Shown here: positions 1 through 8,245 of the stretch, one piece after another | How positions within the stretch are numbered: the stretch's first letter is position 1 | How the letters are laid out: every line of letters starts with the position of its first letter | Source of the DNA: Lachnospiraceae bacterium | GTDB taxonomy: Bacteria; Bacillota; Clostridia; Lachnospirales; Lachnospiraceae | NCBI GenBank assembly: GCA_017437965.1 | Contig: JAFRWN010000084.1 | Span: 1-34,203, forward strand | Reading direction: 5' to 3' | Length of the DNA: 34,203 nt | Position numbers and translations under genes: made by a program | Notes under the pieces: generated by a model | What the model was told of the DNA's origin: nothing | Database searches by the model: none | The model's input: the letters and a program-made list of their open reading frames with translations, nothing else

Positions 1-15
1 CAAAGGAGACCAGCT

Positions 16-612
16 ATGAATAAAGAAATGTTTCTTGCAAAGCTCAGAATGGAGTTGTACGGACTGCCTGAAGAGGACATCGAAGAGCGCATTGCTTTCT
101 ACAGCGAAATGATCGACGACCGCGTGGAAGAAGGACTCAGCGAAGAAGAGGCGGTTGCTCAGATCGGTCCGATGGAGGACATCGTTTCCCAGACAATTTC
201 GGACATTCCGCTTACAAAGCTTGTGAAAGAAAAAATCAAGCCCGACAGAAGCCTTAAAGGCTGGGAGATCGCACTGATAATCATCAGCTTTCCGATCTGG
301 TTCCCGCTACTGATCGCAGCCGGTGTGATAATCTTTTCGTTCTATGCTGTGATCTGGGCACTGGTAATTAGTGCATGGGCCGTTGCAGTAAGTCTTGTAG
401 CAGCCGGAATCGGCGGAACAGTCGCTGGCATAGTCAACATGGTATGCGGACATCCGCTTTCAGGCCTTGCAATGCTTGGTATGAGCCTTTTCTCAGCCGG
501 CCTCGGAATATTCACATTCCTTGCCTGCGTCGGCTTGACAAAGGGTGCCGCAAAGCTTACGGCAAGAATAGCACTTGGAATCAAATCGTTATTTATTAAG
601 AAGGAGCACTGA
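16..612 (+). CDS. DUF1700 (HAAS-type) membrane protein
   Basis: The 198-residue protein starts at an ATG 7 bases after AAAGGAG. Residues 1-70 form the acidic, helical head typical of DUF1700/HAAS proteins, with a YGLPEEDIEERIAFYSEMI segment followed by an EEGLSEEEAVAQIG segment. Three or four membrane segments follow (about 83-110, 112-140 and 150-175), with a basic tail. In Firmicutes such genes usually follow a PadR-family repressor and precede a DUF4097 protein; the DUF4097 gene follows here after 2 bases, and any PadR gene would lie left of the window. The family is thought to act in membrane-stress regulation, but its molecular job is not established. The family call is good; the role is inferred from context. 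Confidence 0.85.
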   Translation: MNKEMFLAKLRMELYGLPEEDIEERIAFYSEMIDDRVEEGLSEEEAVAQIGPMEDIVSQTISDIPLTKLVKEKIKPDRSLKGWEIALIIISFPIWFPLLIAAGVIIFSFYAVIWALVISAWAVAVSLVAAGIGGTVAGIVNMVCGHPLSGLAMLGMSLFSAGLGIFTFLACVGLTKGAAKLTARIALGIKSLFIKKEH

Positions 613-614
613 TC

Positions 615-1481
615 ATGAAAAAGTTTTTTATCATCCTCGCAACTGTTTTACTTATTGCAGGTCTCGGAATATTTACAATTGCCTTTGCTGCGGCAGGCTT
701 TAAAATAGGCAATCTCGGAAGCGTTAAAACCGAAGAAAACACATATGCACCTGAGGGTTCATTTGAAGATATATCAATAGATGTTGATACAAGCGATGTG
801 AAATTCGTGTATGCTGAAGATGGTGAGTTCAAGGTTGTCTGCAGGGAGCTTGCAAACGATAAGCATGAAGTTGAAATCGAAGACGGAACACTTAAAATCT
901 CCAACAATGACAAGCGCAAATGGTATGAAAAGATACAATTCTTTTCATTTTCAAAGAGCCCCAAAATGACAATTTATCTTCCTGAGAGAGAGTACAAGAA
1001 TTTAAAGATCAAGGCTTCAACGGGAGACATTAATGTTCCTGTTGATGAAGGCCTAAACTTTGCAAACGTAGACATAAAGGTAAGCACAGGTGATGTTAAT
1101 TTCGTCGGAAATGTATCCGGAGATGCCAAGATCAAAACCAGTACAGGTGATGTAAAGCAGACAGGACATACTGACGGTGATCTTGAAATCGAAGTAAGCA
1201 CAGGTGATATTTTCCTTAAAAGCTCAAGAACAGTCGGAAAGCTTAATGTTAAGACCAGTACAGGCGACGTAAAGCTTGATAAGTGTGACGCTGCTGAAAT
1301 TACGATAAAAACATCTACAGGTGATGTTAAGGGAAGTCTGCTTTCGGACAAGATCTTCACCGCAAAAACATCGACAGGCGATGTGGACGTTCCCGCAAGC
1401 ATAAAGGATTGCGGAGAGTGCAACATTAAGACTTCTACAGGCGATATCAAAATCACCATAGAATATGAGACAGAAGATTGA
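615..1481 (+). CDS. DUF4097 family repeat protein, membrane anchored
   Basis: The 288-residue protein has an N-terminal hydrophobic segment (about 4-27), so it is anchored or exported. Its body is a repetitive beta structure. The tetrapeptide STGD begins at residues 135, 157, 176, 195, 215, 234, 253 and 274, so eight turns recur every 19-22 residues, and a degenerate TSDV lies at 59. This is the hallmark of DUF4097, a beta-helix-like domain found beside DUF1700 and PadR genes. The ribosome binding site AAGGAG lies inside the end of the upstream gene, so the two are probably translationally coupled. Its operon with an FtsX-type exporter suggests a sensing or accessory role at the envelope; that is inference. 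Confidence 0.87.
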   Translation: MKKFFIILATVLLIAGLGIFTIAFAAAGFKIGNLGSVKTEENTYAPEGSFEDISIDVDTSDVKFVYAEDGEFKVVCRELANDKHEVEIEDGTLKISNNDKRKWYEKIQFFSFSKSPKMTIYLPEREYKNLKIKASTGDINVPVDEGLNFANVDIKVSTGDVNFVGNVSGDAKIKTSTGDVKQTGHTDGDLEIEVSTGDIFLKSSRTVGKLNVKTSTGDVKLDKCDAAEITIKTSTGDVKGSLLSDKIFTAKTSTGDVDVPASIKDCGECNIKTSTGDIKITIEYETED

Positions 1482-1497
1482 TAAAAGAGGTGTAATT

Positions 1498-3984
1498 TTG
1501 AAGGTTTTTCTGAAGTACATTTTAAAAAGCATGACGGAGAAGAAAGGCAGGTTCGTACTCCTGATCTTCTCTATCATGGTGAGCACGGCGCTCTTCGTGT
1601 TCAGCCTCGGTGCTGTCGATGTAATACTTGACGGCTATGAGGACACACTTAAGAACGCCGCAGACGGTAAGGAAATAGGTATACAGTCAAATACCGCCGA
1701 CGTCTATTTCGATGAAAACGATTTCGATGCGGCAAATCTTACCGGCTTTGAAGGACGCCTGAATGCGATAGGCGTCATCAACAAGGATGACAAGATCACC
1801 TATGTAACCCTTGTCGGCAAGAAGGACTGCAGCAAGTATGTGAAGGAAGGCAGCATGCCTGAAAATTCTTCGGATGCAGTTTGTGCGATTTCCGACAGAG
1901 TTGCAAAAAAGAGAGAACTTAGCTTAGGCGACAGCCTTGAGCTTGCGGTCGGCGGCGAAAAATACAGTTTTACGATAAATGCGATATGTGCCCCGAACGG
2001 TGATTACTACGCCGATTCATCAACAAGCTTTTCGATAGTTGTTCCATATGAATATATGAACGAGCTGATGAATGCGGACGGTAAGTATAATTATATGACA
2101 GCCGTGACAAACGAAAAGGAATCGGTAAAGGCTGCGGATTCGTTCAATAAGGTAAATGAGAGAGTAAAAGCAACGAGCCTTACCGACCTTTCATCAGAAA
2201 AGGAACTTACCCAGTCGACAGTAAGCACGGTCTACATCATGTTCGCGATAGTCTGTATCATCTGCTGCCTGATCATTCACGGAGCATTCAAGCTGATCAT
2301 CAACGAGCGTATGAGCGTTATCGGCACCTTTATGAGCCAGGGCGCGACAAAGAAAAAAATCGAGCATATACTACTCGCGGAAAGTTTTATGTATTCGGTC
2401 TTTGGTGCCATCTTCGGTGTGGGACTCGGCGAGCTGATACTCTTCATCGTAAACCGTATAACCTCACCGCTTAAGGACTACGGCATTTACATGAGCTTCC
2501 ACGTAAAGCCTTCGCTGGTAGTAACCGGAATCCTTTTCTCAGTGATCATTTCCCTGGTTTCCGCATGGATGCCTGCAAGAAGTGTAAGAAAGCTCCCGGT
2601 AAAGGACGTTATCCTTGGCAGGCTTGAGATCAAGCATAAAAAAGGAAATATCAGATTTATCATCGGTGTTATCCTGCTTGCACTTTCAATAGCATGTGCC
2701 TTCATAAAGGCAGGATGGACTGAAGAGCTTGGCATCTTCATCCTCGCGATGTCGGTTGCCGGCCTGATCATGATGCTGCGTAAATTCCTGAAAATCCTTT
2801 CGGATAAGCTTTCCGGACTGTTCAAGAATAATACAAACATATTCCTGGCCCTTAATAACGTAAAGACTTCAAAGCTTTTACGCGCTAATATAACCCTGAT
2901 GGTAATCGCCTTTACCGCAGTGCTTACGATATCCGCACTCGGAAAGAGCATGGCAGAGGGCGTTGTGGATGCCTATGATAAAATGAATTTCGACTATGAG
3001 ATCATGAATATCATAAACAACAATTCGGACGTTGCAACGACGGACATAATTGTTGATAAATTGAATTCCCTTGACTGCGTAAAGAACGATACGATAATGC
3101 CTGTAATGAACGCATGGGTTAAAGTGGATGACAAAACCACACCGTTCATCTTACAGAGCGCCGATCCTCTTAGGTTTGCACATTACAATGATTATCTTGA
3201 GCTTTCAAGCGAAAAATACCATAAGTATTTCGAAGAGCTTGAAAACAGCGATGATTACCTCTGCGTAGTAACGGACTATATCTGCAAGAAGACCGGGAAG
3301 AAAGCCGGAGATACGATAGAAATTGAGGTAAACAACAAGAAAGCAGAGTTTAAGATCGTAGGATCGATAGACGGAAAACTTTACAATAACGGAAGCATAA
3401 TCGTTATAAAGCCTGAGATTGTAAAGAAGGAATATAACTTAAAAGAAGCAGATGCCATTGACTTCGATATCACGGGCGATGCAAAAGAAGCGGAAGACCA
3501 GTTCAAAGGCTTCCTTGCAGACCTCGGCGCAACCTACATTTCCCATGATGACATGATGGAAGAAAATGCAAAGAACAATCAGATGCTCGTAGACCTCCTC
3601 GGAGTATTCGCTATCATCGCAATGCTGGTTTCCGCAATCGGAATCTTTAACAACATAACGATTTCTTTCCAGCAGAGAAGAAAAGAGTTTGCGGTTTATT
3701 CTTCGATCGGTATGAATTCAAAGAAGCGTAAGAGGCTGGTATTTGTAGAGAACATGTACTGCGTGCTGCTCTCAATTGCAATTGCGGTTCCGTACACACT
3801 TCTTTCGAACCGCCTGATGTTCAATGTACTGAAGAAGCTGAACATCCCGCTTGAGCTTAAGTTCAACTGGAGCACGCTTCCGTTCTACTGCATCGCGCTT
3901 GCGTTTATCATCTTCCTTGCTTCGCTTTCGACCATGGGAAAGAGCAAGAAGATCAATGTTGTAACCGAATTGAAATATGAATAA
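1498..3984 (+). CDS. FtsX-family ABC transporter permease
   Basis: This is a large (828-residue) MacB/FtsX-type permease. It has an N-terminal membrane helix, a large extracytoplasmic domain (about 45-230), a first FtsX core of three helices, two extra central helices, another helix leading into a second extracytoplasmic domain, and a C-terminal FtsX core with three helices. That gives about ten helices. I place the start at TTG 1498, 7 bases after AGAGG. The in-frame ATG at 1465 lies inside the upstream gene and lacks a Shine-Dalgarno site. The ATPase follows after 12 bases. Permeases of this shape export lipids, peptides or antimicrobials, or act mechanically on the envelope; the substrate cannot be read from sequence. 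Confidence 0.88.
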   Translation: MKVFLKYILKSMTEKKGRFVLLIFSIMVSTALFVFSLGAVDVILDGYEDTLKNAADGKEIGIQSNTADVYFDENDFDAANLTGFEGRLNAIGVINKDDKITYVTLVGKKDCSKYVKEGSMPENSSDAVCAISDRVAKKRELSLGDSLELAVGGEKYSFTINAICAPNGDYYADSSTSFSIVVPYEYMNELMNADGKYNYMTAVTNEKESVKAADSFNKVNERVKATSLTDLSSEKELTQSTVSTVYIMFAIVCIICCLIIHGAFKLIINERMSVIGTFMSQGATKKKIEHILLAESFMYSVFGAIFGVGLGELILFIVNRITSPLKDYGIYMSFHVKPSLVVTGILFSVIISLVSAWMPARSVRKLPVKDVILGRLEIKHKKGNIRFIIGVILLALSIACAFIKAGWTEELGIFILAMSVAGLIMMLRKFLKILSDKLSGLFKNNTNIFLALNNVKTSKLLRANITLMVIAFTAVLTISALGKSMAEGVVDAYDKMNFDYEIMNIINNNSDVATTDIIVDKLNSLDCVKNDTIMPVMNAWVKVDDKTTPFILQSADPLRFAHYNDYLELSSEKYHKYFEELENSDDYLCVVTDYICKKTGKKAGDTIEIEVNNKKAEFKIVGSIDGKLYNNGSIIVIKPEIVKKEYNLKEADAIDFDITGDAKEAEDQFKGFLADLGATYISHDDMMEENAKNNQMLVDLLGVFAIIAMLVSAIGIFNNITISFQQRRKEFAVYSSIGMNSKKRKRLVFVENMYCVLLSIAIAVPYTLLSNRLMFNVLKKLNIPLELKFNWSTLPFYCIALAFIIFLASLSTMGKSKKINVVTELKYE

Positions 3985-3996
3985 GGAGTAATCAAA

Positions 3997-4686
3997 ATGA
4001 GCGTAATTGAAGTAAAAAATGTAAACAGGGATTTTGTTAACGGTAAAGAAACCGCACATGTGCTTAAAGATATAAATCTGACCGTCGAGGAGGGTGAGTT
4101 CGTGTCCATCATGGGCCCCTCCGGCGGCGGAAAGTCCACCCTTCTTTACCTGCTCGGCGGCCTGGACATGCCGACGAGCGGAAACGTAAAGATCAACGGA
4201 GTCGACCTTTCTACACTTAAGGACAAGGAACTCTGCCATATGCGTAACGAGGAGGTAGGATTTGTGTTTCAGTTCTACAACCTTGTGCCCAATTTGAATG
4301 TTGAGGACAACATCGCACTGCCCCTTATGATCGCAGGAAAGAACAAAAATGATTATAAGGAGAAGCTTGATGAATGCCTGAAAATCATCGGCATGGAGGA
4401 TAAGAGAAAGCTTACCCCAAGAGAGCTTTCAGGCGGTCAGCAGCAGAGAGTTGCGATAGCTAGGGCACTGGTATTCGATCCAAAGATCCTTTTCCTCGAC
4501 GAGCCCATCGGTAACCTTGACAGCAAGACCGGTATGAAGATAATGGAGCTCTTTAAGGAAATCAATAAGAAGTACAACAAGACCATCGTGCAGGTAACCC
4601 ACTCGGGTGAGGCTTCAAAGTACGGCACGCGACTTATAAGGCTTGTTGACGGACAGATACAGTCCGAGATAAGTATTGCGGGGTAA
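3997..4686 (+). CDS. ABC transporter ATPase, MacB/LolD type
   Basis: This 229-residue cytoplasmic ATPase partners the FtsX permease just upstream. It shows Walker A GPSGGGKS (40-47), the Q-loop FQFYN (Gln92), signature LSGGQQQR (144-151), Walker B ILFLDEP (164-170) and the switch His202 in VTHSGEA. The D-loop region reads DEPIGNLD where the family usually has DEPTGNLD, a small variation next to the catalytic Glu. The length is that of LolD/MacB-type ATPases. The start is supported by AAGGAG 8 bases upstream. It completes a DUF1700-DUF4097-permease-ATPase operon. Confidence 0.95.
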   Translation: MSVIEVKNVNRDFVNGKETAHVLKDINLTVEEGEFVSIMGPSGGGKSTLLYLLGGLDMPTSGNVKINGVDLSTLKDKELCHMRNEEVGFVFQFYNLVPNLNVEDNIALPLMIAGKNKNDYKEKLDECLKIIGMEDKRKLTPRELSGGQQQRVAIARALVFDPKILFLDEPIGNLDSKTGMKIMELFKEINKKYNKTIVQVTHSGEASKYGTRLIRLVDGQIQSEISIAG

Positions 4687-4691
4687 TTTAA

Positions 4692-4926
4692 ATGGTAAGA
4701 CTGATAATTGATGAAGAAGAAAAGAAGGCTGTTGCAAGGCTTGTGCTTGAGGAACTGAGAATGTGGTTCGAGGTAGAGGAAAGCCGTGAAAATGGGCATG
4801 TATGAATGCTATGACATGACGAACCGCTTTTACATAAGCTTGGGCTTCAAGGAGTTTGAGGTGATCGAAAGCATATGGGGTACAGACAATCCCTGCCAGA
4901 TTTATGTGATGAGCCTTAAACAGTAA
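4692..4926 (+). pseudogene. GNAT acetyltransferase remnant with internal deletion
   Basis: An ATG 5 bases after the ATPase stop opens a 37-codon frame beginning MVRLIIDEEEKKAVARLVLE and continuing through WFEVEESRE. This matches the N-terminus of a common Firmicute GNAT family. The frame stops at 4803-4805. From 4786, one frame over, the sequence reads VKMGMYECYDMTNRFY, then SLGFKEFEVIES and NPCQIYVMSLKQ, ending at 4926. This is the C-terminus of the same family. Intact members are about 150 residues long; only about 32 + 46 remain, so some 70 central residues, including the acetyl-CoA loop, are missing. The junction lies in GTGAAAA (4786-4792). Neither fragment can be a working acetyltransferase. 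The family match is from memory. Confidence 0.8.
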
Positions 4927-4938
4927 ACGATATTTTTC

Positions 4939-4967
4939 TTGCATTCCGGGTACAAAAATAGTAAAAT
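4939..4967 (+). promoter_or_regulatory. Sigma-A promoter for the zinc-ribbon/EAL operon
   Basis: TTGCAT (4939-4944) and TAAAAT (4962-4967) are separated by exactly 17 bases. The first gene begins at 5018, after AAAGGAG at 5002-5008. It separates this operon from the ABC/GNAT remnant upstream. Confidence 0.75.
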
Positions 4968-5017
4968 CTCTTTTAGGAACAGGATTTCGACAGGTTCATT
5001 GAAAGGAGAAAGAAACT

Positions 5018-5404
5018 ATGTCACTTATTAAATGCCCGGAATGCAATGCTGATATTTCAGATAAAGCAAAATCATGTCCTCATTGCGGATTTCCGATCGT
5101 AAAGAGCACGGAAAAAGAGTATTCTTTGATCTTCAGACCACAGCCCACTGAAAGCGGGCTGGCTAATTGTCTAAAGGTACTTTCGTGGCTTGTATGGATT
5201 GCCGGCTTTATTCTTTCGTTTGCCGGAGCCTATGATGGGGACAATTTTTATTTCGTTTTTTTTGTGGATTTGATTGGATTTTTTATCGGTGGCATGGTGT
5301 TAATGGCTCTGTCGGTAATCGTTGAAAAAATAGTTGATGTACACGCACTTGTTTATGGAATTGAGTTAAAGAAATCTGAGGAACATCATGAAAGTCAAAA
5401 ATGA
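5018..5404 (+). CDS. Zinc-ribbon membrane protein
   Basis: This small protein (128 residues) has an N-terminal zinc ribbon of two knuckles, CPEC (6-9) and CPHC (20-23), followed by a linker and two membrane helices (about 53-71 and 78-103). The ribbon is of the short zinc_ribbon_2 type found at the front of many Firmicute membrane proteins. The gene overlaps the EAL-domain gene by 17 bases, so expression of the two is coupled. A role as partner of the phosphodiesterase is suggested only by this arrangement; no specific function is recognised. Start and frame are secure. Confidence 0.8.
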   Translation: MSLIKCPECNADISDKAKSCPHCGFPIVKSTEKEYSLIFRPQPTESGLANCLKVLSWLVWIAGFILSFAGAYDGDNFYFVFFVDLIGFFIGGMVLMALSVIVEKIVDVHALVYGIELKKSEEHHESQK

Positions 5405-7445
5405 CAAAACCTACCGTCTTTTGAAGAAAAAACATATTATTCCGTCAATCATTGGACTGCTTGTGACCTTTGCACTACTTGCTGTTCTGGCCGGGCTTTT
5501 TAGCGGTCTGATGGTTGCCTATGTCGTAGACTCAAAGCTTGAGAATGAATACAGGCATGTTGAGAATATGGCAAAGCTCTATGAGTACAATGAGGCAAAC
5601 GGCGGAAAGTATGATTATGATGAGTTTAACCGGTCTGACAGGGAATTTCTTATTGTTGATTCGGAGAACAACGTCCTGCATGAAAAAGGTGAGAATACCT
5701 GCAGTTTTGACGGTGATGTGGTACTGTCGGCCGATGAAGCGCTTAAAATCCAGGTGTATTATGATACAGAGGATGAATGTATAAAGATTGACGACAAATC
5801 TTTCGAGATACGGGCAAAAAAGGCTCTCAAAAAAGTTTTGAGCGAAGTTGGTGATAACAACGATAAGGATCTGTCTGAGATCAGTACAAAGCTGCCTTTC
5901 TGGATCAGCATACCGATAAATGACGGTGAAAAAAGTTTTGTGGCAAAAGCCAATATTTCCGTGAGACCCACGGACGTGATCGCTGCTTTGGTAATATTTA
6001 TTATCGCGGCAACAGTTGTCAGCTTATTTTTTATAATTGCAATCATCAAGATAATCAAGAGGTTCTTAAGGCAGAGAAAACTGATGAACATGTTCTTCAG
6101 GGACACCGTCACAGAAGGCCGGAACTGGATGTGGTTCGTCATTAAGAGCGAACAGCTGCTGAAAAAGAAGAAAAACGATAAAAATAATTATGCAATAATC
6201 AACATTGAGTTTGTAAAATATAATAATTACTGTGTATGCCATTCTTTGGAGGAGGGTGAGGTGGCGCTTAAAACCATCAACGAGATGATAGAGCGTACCC
6301 TTGACAAGAAGGAATTCTGCGCACATCACGGAACAGCTTCCTTTGGCGTTCTAATGCAGTATATCGACGAGGCAAAACTTAAGAACAGGGTAAGCAACCT
6401 TGTGAATGTCCTTGAGGGAGTCGATGCGGTCCATAAGTTCGGTTTCCATGTCGGTGTCCGCACACTTCCGGTCAGGTATCTTGAAAACAAGAGCTATGCG
6501 GACAGAAAGGATATAAACACAGAAGTTGAATACAGCAATGCATGCGTGGCTTCCGCAAGCTTAAGTAACAGCGATGAGTCCGGAATTGCTTTCTTCGATG
6601 AAAAGCTTATTGAGGAACAGAAGTGGATCGATGCTGTGACCGAGCGTCAGCAGAGTGCTATTGACAATGAAGAGTTCATGGTTTACTACCAGCCGAAGTA
6701 TGATCCCAATACCGGCAAACTCCGTGGCGCCGAAGCTCTTATCCGCTGGCAGTCGCCCGAGTTCGGTTTTGTCACTCCGGGAAGGATAATACCGATTTTT
6801 GAAAAGAATGGTTTTATCACTGAGATAGACCATTATATGATAACCCATGTTGCAAGGGATCAGAAGCGCTGGCTCGACGAAGGTTTTTCCTGCGTTCCGG
6901 TTTCCGTAAACGTTTCGAGGGCACACTTCATCGAGAGTAACCTTGCCGAGCAGATCAGGGACATGGTAGACAAGGAAGGTGCACCGAGAAATCTTATCGA
7001 GATAGAGCTTACCGAGAGTGCCTTCTTCGATGATAAAAAGGCACTGGTCACAACAATCACAAGGCTTAAGGAATATGGTTTTGCGGTTTCGATGGACGAT
7101 TTCGGCGCAGGCTATTCGTCGCTGAATTCACTTAAGGATCTGCCGCTTGACGTACTGAAGCTGGATGCGGATTTCTTCCGTGGAGAAAGCGAAGGCGACA
7201 GGGGCGAGATCGTTGTTTCGGAAGCCATCAAGCTTGCAAAATGCCTTAACATGCGTACCGTTGCGGAGGGTGTTGAGGTCAAGGAGCAGGTTGATTTCCT
7301 TGCAAAGCAGGGCTGTGACATGATTCAGGGCTTCTATTTTGCAAAGCCGATGCCTAAGGATGAATATGAAGGCAGGATGAGGGAATCAAAGACTGAAGAT
7401 CCGGGTGAGAAGGCAGAAGAAAACGAGGATATTAATGAGGAATAA
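5388..7445 (+). CDS. Membrane-bound EAL phosphodiesterase with degenerate GGDEF domain
   Basis: This 685-residue protein probably hydrolyses cyclic di-GMP. Membrane helices at about 18-46 and 198-222 enclose an extracytoplasmic sensor region. Residues 265-345 look like a GGDEF domain, but its signature is replaced by GTASF (315-319), so cyclase activity is unlikely. The EAL domain (about 418-662) keeps all expected metal and catalytic residues: Glu449 in EALIRW, Asn508 in VNVS, Glu540 in ELTES, Asp570-Asp571 in DDFGAGYSS, Lys591 in LKLD, Glu627 in VAEGVE and Gln647 in QGFYFAKP. The C-terminal tail is acidic. The start lies inside the upstream gene after CTGAGGA, giving a 17-base overlap. The degenerate GGDEF may bind GTP or act structurally, as in other such tandems. 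Confidence 0.92.
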   Translation: MKVKNDKTYRLLKKKHIIPSIIGLLVTFALLAVLAGLFSGLMVAYVVDSKLENEYRHVENMAKLYEYNEANGGKYDYDEFNRSDREFLIVDSENNVLHEKGENTCSFDGDVVLSADEALKIQVYYDTEDECIKIDDKSFEIRAKKALKKVLSEVGDNNDKDLSEISTKLPFWISIPINDGEKSFVAKANISVRPTDVIAALVIFIIAATVVSLFFIIAIIKIIKRFLRQRKLMNMFFRDTVTEGRNWMWFVIKSEQLLKKKKNDKNNYAIINIEFVKYNNYCVCHSLEEGEVALKTINEMIERTLDKKEFCAHHGTASFGVLMQYIDEAKLKNRVSNLVNVLEGVDAVHKFGFHVGVRTLPVRYLENKSYADRKDINTEVEYSNACVASASLSNSDESGIAFFDEKLIEEQKWIDAVTERQQSAIDNEEFMVYYQPKYDPNTGKLRGAEALIRWQSPEFGFVTPGRIIPIFEKNGFITEIDHYMITHVARDQKRWLDEGFSCVPVSVNVSRAHFIESNLAEQIRDMVDKEGAPRNLIEIELTESAFFDDKKALVTTITRLKEYGFAVSMDDFGAGYSSLNSLKDLPLDVLKLDADFFRGESEGDRGEIVVSEAIKLAKCLNMRTVAEGVEVKEQVDFLAKQGCDMIQGFYFAKPMPKDEYEGRMRESKTEDPGEKAEENEDINEE

Positions 7446-8241
7446 GTACAGTAAATTACTGGAAATCTTAAAAAGCTGCGGCAGTCTTGCCGTGGCTTTT
7501 TCAGGTGGTGTGGATTCTGCCTTTTTGCTGTATGCCGCAAAAGAAGCACTGGGGGATTCGGTGCTTGCGCTTACGGGAAAGGCCGAGATGGTTCCGGAAA
7601 AGGAGATTTCCGAGGCACTTTTGTTTTGCGAAAAGTATGGGATCAGGCAGCGGGTGATAAATCTTAAGGCTCTCGAAAGCGAAGCATTTGTCGAAAACCC
7701 GCCTGAGCGCTGTTATATATGCAAAAAAATGATATTTGAAGGGTTTCTTCTCGCAGCAAAGGAAGAGGGCTATGACTTTCTTGCCGAGGGGTCAAATGTA
7801 GATGATCAGGGAGATTACCGCCCCGGACTTAAGGCTCTTAAGGAGCTTAAGATAATGAGTCCGCTAAAGGAGGCAGGACTTGGCAAGAGTGACATTCGTG
7901 AGCTTTCAAGACAGTTTGGTCTTCCGACCTGGGACAAGCCAAGCTACGCCTGCCTTGCGAGCCGCTTTCCGTACGGAGAGAGGATAAGTGCGGAAAAGCT
8001 CAGGATGGTTGAACTTGCCGAGCAGTTTTTAAGAGATAAGGGCTTTAATCAGCTGAGAGTAAGAATACATGGGAATATTGCCCGTATCGAGTTGCCTTCC
8101 GATGATTTCGGAAGCTTTAATGATGAAAAGCTGAGAATCGAAATTTATGATGAATTCAAGAAGCTTGGCTTTGCCTACACGGCGCTGGACCTGAAAGGTT
8201 ACCGCAGCGGCAGCATGAATGAAACGCTAAAGAAAGAGTAA
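7435..8241 (+). CDS. larE: ATP-dependent sacrificial sulfur transferase LarE
   Basis: The 268-residue protein belongs to the LarE family, which sulfurates the pyridinium-dicarboxylate precursor of the nickel-pincer nucleotide cofactor. The PP-loop SGGVDS is at 23-28. CYIC supplies Cys93 and Cys96, and ACLASR supplies Cys173, equivalent to the sacrificial cysteine of Lactiplantibacillus LarE. Three cysteines in this pattern are typical of LarE proteins proposed to hold a [4Fe-4S] cluster that recycles sulfur. I chose ATG 7435, which overlaps the EAL stop and follows GAGG by 6 bases; a GTG at 7405 is also open but deep in the upstream gene. No larB, larC or larA homologue lies in the window, so the client enzyme is unknown. 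Confidence 0.9.
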   Translation: MRNKYSKLLEILKSCGSLAVAFSGGVDSAFLLYAAKEALGDSVLALTGKAEMVPEKEISEALLFCEKYGIRQRVINLKALESEAFVENPPERCYICKKMIFEGFLLAAKEEGYDFLAEGSNVDDQGDYRPGLKALKELKIMSPLKEAGLGKSDIRELSRQFGLPTWDKPSYACLASRFPYGERISAEKLRMVELAEQFLRDKGFNQLRVRIHGNIARIELPSDDFGSFNDEKLRIEIYDEFKKLGFAYTALDLKGYRSGSMNETLKKE

Positions 8242-8245
8242 AAAA

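Noticed and set aside
974..1459. 161-codon open frame on the minus strand across the STGD repeats
   Set aside because: It mirrors the repeats of the DUF4097 gene and repeats the same antisense motif. It has no ribosome binding site.
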